From: CAYZPW01 sp964480475
GTDB taxonomy: Bacteria; B130-G9
Assembly: GCA_964480475.1 (NCBI GenBank)
Contig: CAYZPW010000001.1
Location: 18,783-82,782 of the forward strand
Direction: 5' to 3'
DNA length: 64,000 nucleotides
The notes under the pieces are model-generated. The model had not been told where the DNA came from and ran no database searches. It saw only the letters and a program-made list of their open reading frames with translations. A program made the translations under genes and the position numbers. Of this stretch, positions 59,635 through 64,000 are shown piece by piece (within the stretch, counting starts at the first letter, position 1; every line of letters begins with the position of its first letter).

Positions 59635-62031
59635 ATGAGCAGTGAGGAGCAAGCGATGAGCGAGGACACGAGTCCAGAGGCGGTGCCAGAACGGACGGGA
59701 CCGTCGATACCGAGCGAGGTCCCCGTGGTTCCCGTTCGGGACGTCGTCGTGCATCCTTATATGGTCGTGCCGCTCTTCGTTTCGAGGCAGCTGTCGGTAA
59801 GGGCGGTCGATGCGTCGCTTGCCAACAAGCGGTTCATCTTGATCGTGGCCCAGCGGGACAAGGAGGTTGAGGACCCACAACCGGAAGACATCTTCGAAGT
59901 TGGAACCGTCTGCCTCATAATCAGGATGCTCAAGCTGCCTGATGGCCGGGTCAGGCTGTGGGCCCAGGGCGTTGATCGCGCCAGGATCACGAAACTCGTG
60001 CGGACCTCGCCCTATTGGAGGGCCAAGATCGAGCGCTTTGCAAGCGGCATCGAGGTCAAGAATCCACTCATGGCCGAGGCGCTGATGCGCAACACGAAGG
60101 AGAAGCTCGAAAGGAGCGTCTCGCTGGGCAAGGTCATGCCTCCTGAGGCGGCTATCGTTGCCATGAACAGCGGGGACCCGGGCCAGCTGGCCGACATGGT
60201 CTCGGGGAGCATCCGGATCAAGGTCCCCGACTCACAGAGGGTTTTGGAGATAGCGGACCCTGTGGACCGCCTGCGGCTCGTGAACGAGCTCTTCGGGAAG
60301 GAGATGGAGATACTTGAGATTCAAGAGAAGATACGGTCTGAGGCGCAGCAAGAGATCGAGAAGGATCAGGAGGAGTATTTCTTAAGACAGCAGATGAAGG
60401 CGATTCGCGAGAAGCTGGGTGACGTTGACTCTGTTTCCGGTGAGGCGCGTGAGCTTCGTGAGAAGCTAGTCAAGGTGCAGATGCAGGATGATGCGCGGGA
60501 TGTTTGCGACAAGCAGATCAAGCGGTTGGAGATGTGTAACGCGGATTCGGCAGAGGCGAGTGTGATTCGGACGTATATTGACTGGCTTCTGAATCTTCCC
60601 TGGGCGGTTGAGACGAGCGATAGCCTGGATTTGAACGCTGCCCAGAAGATCCTTGATGAGGACCACTATGATCTGGACGAGGTCAAGGAACGGGTGTTGG
60701 AGTTCCTTGCCGTTAGAAAGCTGACGCAGGCCAACAAAGGCCCAATTCTTTGCTTTGTCGGGCCTCCTGGAACCGGTAAGACGTCGCTGGGCAGATCGAT
60801 CGCTAGGGCTCTTGGTCGGAAGTTTGTACGCATCTCACTCGGCGGCGTTCGCGATGAGGCTGAGGTCCGGGGCCATCGCCGGACCTACGTTGGAGCGCTT
60901 CCCGGTCGAATCCTTCAAGAGCTGCGCAGTGCAGGCTCAAGGAATCCGGTGTTCATGATGGACGAGGTTGACAAGATTGGCACGGATTTCAGAGGCGATC
61001 CGAGTTCGGCGCTTCTTGAGGTCCTCGATCCCGAGCAGAACTTCTCCTTCAAGGACCATTACGTAGAGGTCCCGTTCGACCTCTCAAACGTCCTCTTTAT
61101 TTGCACAGCCAATGTGCTGGACACGATTCAGCCCGCGTTCCGAGACCGTATGGAGGTGCTGCGGCTTTCCGGCTACACCGAGCACGACAAGATCAAGATC
61201 GCTCGCAAGTTCATTATCCCGAAGCAGGCAAGAGAAAACGGTCTCTCGGACACGCACCTTAAGATAACGACGGCCGCGCTTAGGCGCATCGTGCTTCAAT
61301 ACACACGCGAGGCGGGCCTCAGGAATATGGAACGGCATATCTCGCGCATCTGCCGAAAGGTCGCGAGGCGCATCGCCAGTGATGAGAAGGGACCATTCGT
61401 GATCAATGCTCAGAACCTGGAGGGTTGGCTGGGTGTGGGTTCCTACACCATCCCGCACAGCCTCAAGCGGGACCAGGTGGGCGTAGCGTGCGCGCTCGCG
61501 TGGACCCCTACGGGAGGCGACGTGCTCTTCATTGAGGTTGCGACGATGCAGGGCAGCGGTCGGCTGCACCTAACTGGCCAGCTTGGCGACGTAATGAAGG
61601 AGTCCGCCGAGGCGGCGACGAGCATCGCTCGTTCGAGAGCCAGGGAGTTTGGTTTGCCGGAGGATTTCCACTCCAAGATGGACATCCACATCCACGTTCC
61701 GTCCGGGGCGATCCCGAAGGACGGCCCCTCGGCGGGCATAACGATTGCGATCGCCCTGATCTCGGCCTTAACAAAGAAGCCGGTGAGGGCGAATGTGGCG
61801 ATGACCGGGGAGATCACGCTGCGAGGCAACATCCTGCGCATCGGCGGGCTGAAGGAGAAGGTTCTGGCAGCACAGAGAGCGAGAATCACGGAGGTTCTGC
61901 TTCCCGCCGAGAATCAGAGGGAGTTCTCAGAGGTTGAGGAGCGGGTCAAGGCGGGCCTAAAGTTTCACTTCGTGGACAACATCGAGGATGCGCTCGAGAT
62001 CGCGTTCAATGGTAGTCCGAAGTCAGTATAG
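59635..62031 (+). CDS. lon: ATP-dependent protease Lon
   Basis: Lon degrades damaged and regulatory proteins in the cytoplasm. The 798-residue protein has the N-terminal LAN domain (VPVVPVRDVVVHPYMVVPLF), a long coiled region, and the AAA+ module (Walker A VGPPGTGKTSLGR about 375, Walker B FMMDEVDKIG). The protease domain has the catalytic Ser in PKDGPSAGITIA (about 698) and Lys in GGLKEKVLAAQRA (about 740). Length and motif spacing fit bacterial LonA. No classical heat-shock promoter was recognised upstream; a dispersed repeat occupies that region. Confidence 0.98.
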   Translation: MSSEEQAMSEDTSPEAVPERTGPSIPSEVPVVPVRDVVVHPYMVVPLFVSRQLSVRAVDASLANKRFILIVAQRDKEVEDPQPEDIFEVGTVCLIIRMLKLPDGRVRLWAQGVDRARITKLVRTSPYWRAKIERFASGIEVKNPLMAEALMRNTKEKLERSVSLGKVMPPEAAIVAMNSGDPGQLADMVSGSIRIKVPDSQRVLEIADPVDRLRLVNELFGKEMEILEIQEKIRSEAQQEIEKDQEEYFLRQQMKAIREKLGDVDSVSGEARELREKLVKVQMQDDARDVCDKQIKRLEMCNADSAEASVIRTYIDWLLNLPWAVETSDSLDLNAAQKILDEDHYDLDEVKERVLEFLAVRKLTQANKGPILCFVGPPGTGKTSLGRSIARALGRKFVRISLGGVRDEAEVRGHRRTYVGALPGRILQELRSAGSRNPVFMMDEVDKIGTDFRGDPSSALLEVLDPEQNFSFKDHYVEVPFDLSNVLFICTANVLDTIQPAFRDRMEVLRLSGYTEHDKIKIARKFIIPKQARENGLSDTHLKITTAALRRIVLQYTREAGLRNMERHISRICRKVARRIASDEKGPFVINAQNLEGWLGVGSYTIPHSLKRDQVGVACALAWTPTGGDVLFIEVATMQGSGRLHLTGQLGDVMKESAEAATSIARSRAREFGLPEDFHSKMDIHIHVPSGAIPKDGPSAGITIAIALISALTKKPVRANVAMTGEITLRGNILRIGGLKEKVLAAQRARITEVLLPAENQREFSEVEERVKAGLKFHFVDNIEDALEIAFNGSPKSV

Positions 62032-62035
62032 AGTT

Positions 62036-62102
62036 TCTAGTTTCTAGTTTCAAGTTTCAAGTTTCAGGTTTCAAGTTCCAGGTTCGAGGTTCCAGGTTTC
62101 GA
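62036..62102 (+). repeat. Tandem AGTTTCA/AGTTCCA tract
   Basis: About nine imperfect seven-base units (AGTTTCT, AGTTTCA, GGTTTCA, AGTTCCA, GGTTCGA) lie just after the lon stop. Variants of the same wording encode the first codons of FlgI, the tail of the radical SAM fusion and a loop of the 52.2 kb glycosyltransferase. Confidence 0.8.
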
Positions 62103-62178
62103 GCACGGAGAGGCAGATTCGGCAACGGGTGGGGATTGTGATCGTTGAACAGCCTTTAACGTTCGAAGGCAATTTGAG

Positions 62179-63096
62179 ATGAGCAGCGAACGACTTATTG
62201 AAGCTATCGAGGCTCTTAAGCGCGAGCGCAACGCCATCATACTCGGCCACAATTATCAGCCGGGCGTCATTCAGGACGTATCGGATTTCGTCGGCGATTC
62301 GCTGGGATTATCGCAGCAAGCTGCGCAGAGCAACGCTGACCTCATCGTTTTCTGCGGCGTTGATTTCATGGCTGAGACGGCAGCGGTTCTCGCCCCAGAC
62401 CGGCTCGTGCTCATCCCGGAAGACCGCGCCTCGTGCCCGATGGCTCACATGGCCACCAGCGCGGAGGTTCGAGCCACGAGAGCCAAGCATCCCGGCAGCG
62501 TGGTCGTGACCTATGTCAACTCTACGGCCGAGGTCAAGGCTGAGAGCGATGTATGCTGCACGTCTGCCAACGCGGTCTCGGTACTGAACTCAATCCCGAA
62601 GGACAAGCGGATCATCTTCGCGCCAGACATGCACCTCGGCGAATACGCTGGTAAGGTGGCTGGTCGCGAGGTTATCCTGTGGGAGGGGTTCTGCCCCTCG
62701 CACCACTACGTCACGGCGGATGAGATTCAGAAGGCGAAGGAGGAGCACCCACGCGCCGTCGTCATGGCCCACCCGGAATGCCCGATGGAGGTCATCGAGC
62801 TCTCGGATGCCGCCCTTTCCACTTCGGGCATGCTGGAGTTTGCGAGGGAGTCGGACGCCACCGAGTTCATCGTTGTGACCGAGGTTGGCATGCTCTATCC
62901 GCTGCGGAAGCAGAACCCAAGAAAGAAGTTCTACTGCCCTTCTGCGTCGCTTTTGTGCCCGAACATGAAGATGACGACGCTGGAGTCAATCAAGCGCTCC
63001 CTCGAACACGACACCTACCCCGTCCGGGTCCCACTCGACATCGCCGAGCGCGCCCGCCGACCCATAGAACGCATGCTCGCGGTGCCCCGGGACTGA
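62179..63096 (+). CDS. nadA: Quinolinate synthase NadA
   Basis: NadA condenses iminoaspartate and dihydroxyacetone phosphate to quinolinate in NAD biosynthesis. The 305-residue protein shows AIILGHNYQPGVIQDVSDFV, then GDSLGLSQQAA, VFCGVDFMAETAAVL and the three 4Fe-4S cysteines in EDRASCPMAHM, AHPECPMEVIEL and SASLLCPNMKMTTL. GDSLGLS and SDVCCTSANAV are the usual active-site loops. nadB and nadC are not adjacent. GAAGG precedes the ATG. Confidence 0.98.
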   Translation: MSSERLIEAIEALKRERNAIILGHNYQPGVIQDVSDFVGDSLGLSQQAAQSNADLIVFCGVDFMAETAAVLAPDRLVLIPEDRASCPMAHMATSAEVRATRAKHPGSVVVTYVNSTAEVKAESDVCCTSANAVSVLNSIPKDKRIIFAPDMHLGEYAGKVAGREVILWEGFCPSHHYVTADEIQKAKEEHPRAVVMAHPECPMEVIELSDAALSTSGMLEFARESDATEFIVVTEVGMLYPLRKQNPRKKFYCPSASLLCPNMKMTTLESIKRSLEHDTYPVRVPLDIAERARRPIERMLAVPRD

Positions 63097-63169
63097 GTGC
63101 AGAAGCTGTGGCATGGGGCGTTGACCCCGGCCAGTCCCTTCCCCGACCCCACGGATGGGTCTTGAATTG

Positions 63170-64000
63170 TTACCGGGGCAGAATGGTGCGCGTGTTGAAC
63201 ACCGACCGGAATTGCTGGATGCGCCTCGTTGCGAGGCTCACGTATTCAGGGTCTATGTCATAGCCCACATAGTGCCTGTCCGTCTTGATGGCGGCAATGG
63301 CGGCCTGACCGCTTCCCATGAACGGATCGAGCACGACATCACCCCGGAACGTGAAGAGCTGTATCAATCGGTAGGGCAACTCGACCGGAAAGGGCGCTGG
63401 GTGGCCTATCTTTTTGGCGGGCTCGGCCGGAAACGTCCAGACGCTCTTGGTGAATTCGAGGAACTCATCGCGGCTAATCGTGCTCTTCTTAAGGGCGGTT
63501 CGTGAACCGCCCCTACGATTGGCTCCCCGGCCAAACTGCCCTTTTGAGAAGATGAGAATGTATTCGTGGATGTCCCTTAGAGTCGGGTTCGCGGCTGAAA
63601 GCCAACTTCCCCAAGCGGTTGAAGGGCTGCCGCTGGAAGCCTTATTCCAGATCACCTCGCCCCTCATCAGAAATCCCAGCCTGACCATGCTATCGACTAT
63701 GTAAGCGTGCAGCGGCAAGTAAGGCTTTCTGCCCAGATTCGCCACGTTGATCGCCGCCCTGCCGCCGGGCACAAGAACCCTGTGAACCTCGCCCCACACT
63801 CGCTCCAGAAATGACAAGTACTCCTGAAGGCTCAGGTCCTCGTCATATTCCTTGCCAACGTTATACGGCGGCGAGGTCACCATCAAATGGACAGAGGAAT
63901 CCGGCAGCTGCTCCATGTTCTCGCTAGACCCACACAGGATCGTGTCCACGACTCCGGGCGGCAGCGCCGTCTCGCTGTATTCTTGCTGCGCTTCCTGCGG
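63170..64000 (-). CDS. Site-specific DNA methyltransferase (N4/N6 amino type), open at the right edge
   Basis: The frame is open to base 64000, and the upstream residues (SETALPPGVVDTILCGSSEN) look native, so the gene probably continues; a GTG at 63949 is only an alternative. Motif IV is VTSPPYNVGKEYDED, the FxGxG-type SAM motif is DVVLDPFMGSGQAAIAAI, and the order (IV before I) gives a beta-class enzyme that methylates adenine N6 or cytosine N4. ANRRGGSRTALKK before STISRDEFLEFTKSVWTFPA is encoded by an inserted GGGCGGTTCGTGAACCGCCC hairpin repeat. No restriction enzyme is visible; it may be an orphan or part of a system beyond the edge. Confidence 0.9.
   Translation of the reverse strand, partial: PQEAQQEYSETALPPGVVDTILCGSSENMEQLPDSSVHLMVTSPPYNVGKEYDEDLSLQEYLSFLERVWGEVHRVLVPGGRAAINVANLGRKPYLPLHAYIVDSMVRLGFLMRGEVIWNKASSGSPSTAWGSWLSAANPTLRDIHEYILIFSKGQFGRGANRRGGSRTALKKSTISRDEFLEFTKSVWTFPAEPAKKIGHPAPFPVELPYRLIQLFTFRGDVVLDPFMGSGQAAIAAIKTDRHYVGYDIDPEYVSLATRRIQQFRSVFNTRTILPR
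63493..63512. repeat. GGGCGGTTCGTGAACCGCCC hairpin inside the methyltransferase gene
   Basis: A perfect palindrome with nine-base arms and a two-base loop, followed by CCTACG as in the GGGCGG...CCCCTACA repeat family. It encodes part of the arginine/glycine-rich loop ANRRGGSRTA without breaking the frame. Confidence 0.8.

Noticed and set aside
1..64000. CRISPR array
   Set aside because: The repeats are dispersed, differ in size and have no regular spacers; no cas genes are present.

Overview
The window looks like chromosomal DNA of an uncultivated Gram-negative bacterium. It has P- and L-ring flagellar genes (flgI, flgH), lipoproteins with lipoboxes, an outer-membrane barrel candidate (DUF3570), MurA and RlpA. 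Base composition is moderately GC-rich. I cannot name the phylum from sequence alone. I saw no rRNA, tRNA, CRISPR array, integrase or intact transposase.

Layout. 1-4.3 kb: the tail of a TPR-like gene, a lipoprotein hydrolase, a DUF3795 zinc protein, a dehydrogenase remnant, a ZIP metal transporter and a Dps-like ferritin. 4.4-11.3 kb: two unrecognised genes, a GT4 glycosyltransferase overlapping a sensor histidine kinase, and a glycosyltransferase-2/membrane/radical-SAM fusion. 11.9-21.4 kb: a ten-gene flagellar operon on the minus strand (flgF-G-A-H-I-J-M-N-K-L) with a good sigma-54 promoter in front of flgF. 21.7-26.8 kb: DUF1015, a small membrane protein, a FapA/DUF342-like protein, a PilZ-like protein and a 17-TPR lipoprotein. 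27-34.7 kb: murA, a solitary EcfT-like protein and a 1778-residue secreted multidomain protein. 34.8-38.1 kb: an island of small toxin-antitoxin type genes (DUF433/DUF5615, HicB, HicBA, DUF4258/YgiT) with remnants and tiny conserved-looking ORFs, one of them easy to miss (36578-36730). 38.2-49.5 kb: RlpA, a B12-type radical SAM protein, MtaB, two glycosyltransferases, LepB, a PglF/CapD sugar dehydratase and a PilZ protein. 50.2-52.2 kb: a TlpA/DUF4266/DUF3570 operon. 52.2-64 kb: a membrane glycosyltransferase, map, a Twinkle/T7-gp4-like primase-helicase whose TOPRIM acidic pair is missing, a beta-helix protein, lon, nadA and a DNA methyltransferase running off the right edge.

The strongest overall pattern is the density of short dispersed repeats. 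One family is a MITE-like element with terminal inverted repeats, present in inverted copies at 28.4 and 40.3 kb. Others are a ~225 bp unit at 11.6 and 59.3 kb, a ~190 bp nested fold-back at 49.8 kb, tracts built on ACCACGAATGAACACGAA, GTTTCCCCATTGGGGAAAC blocks with purine runs, and AAGTTCCAAG-type tracts. Many copies lie inside reading frames without breaking them. They supply linkers (GT4, MtaB, the DNA methyltransferase, a membrane glycosyltransferase), N-termini (FlgI, the 52.2 kb glycosyltransferase), a C-terminus (the rSAM fusion) and stop codons (DUF3795 and the 4.9 kb gene).

Functionally the region combines motility and c-di-GMP-linked genes, surface glycan synthesis and secreted adhesin-like proteins. 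All calls come from reading the sequence and the translated frames. No database search was run.
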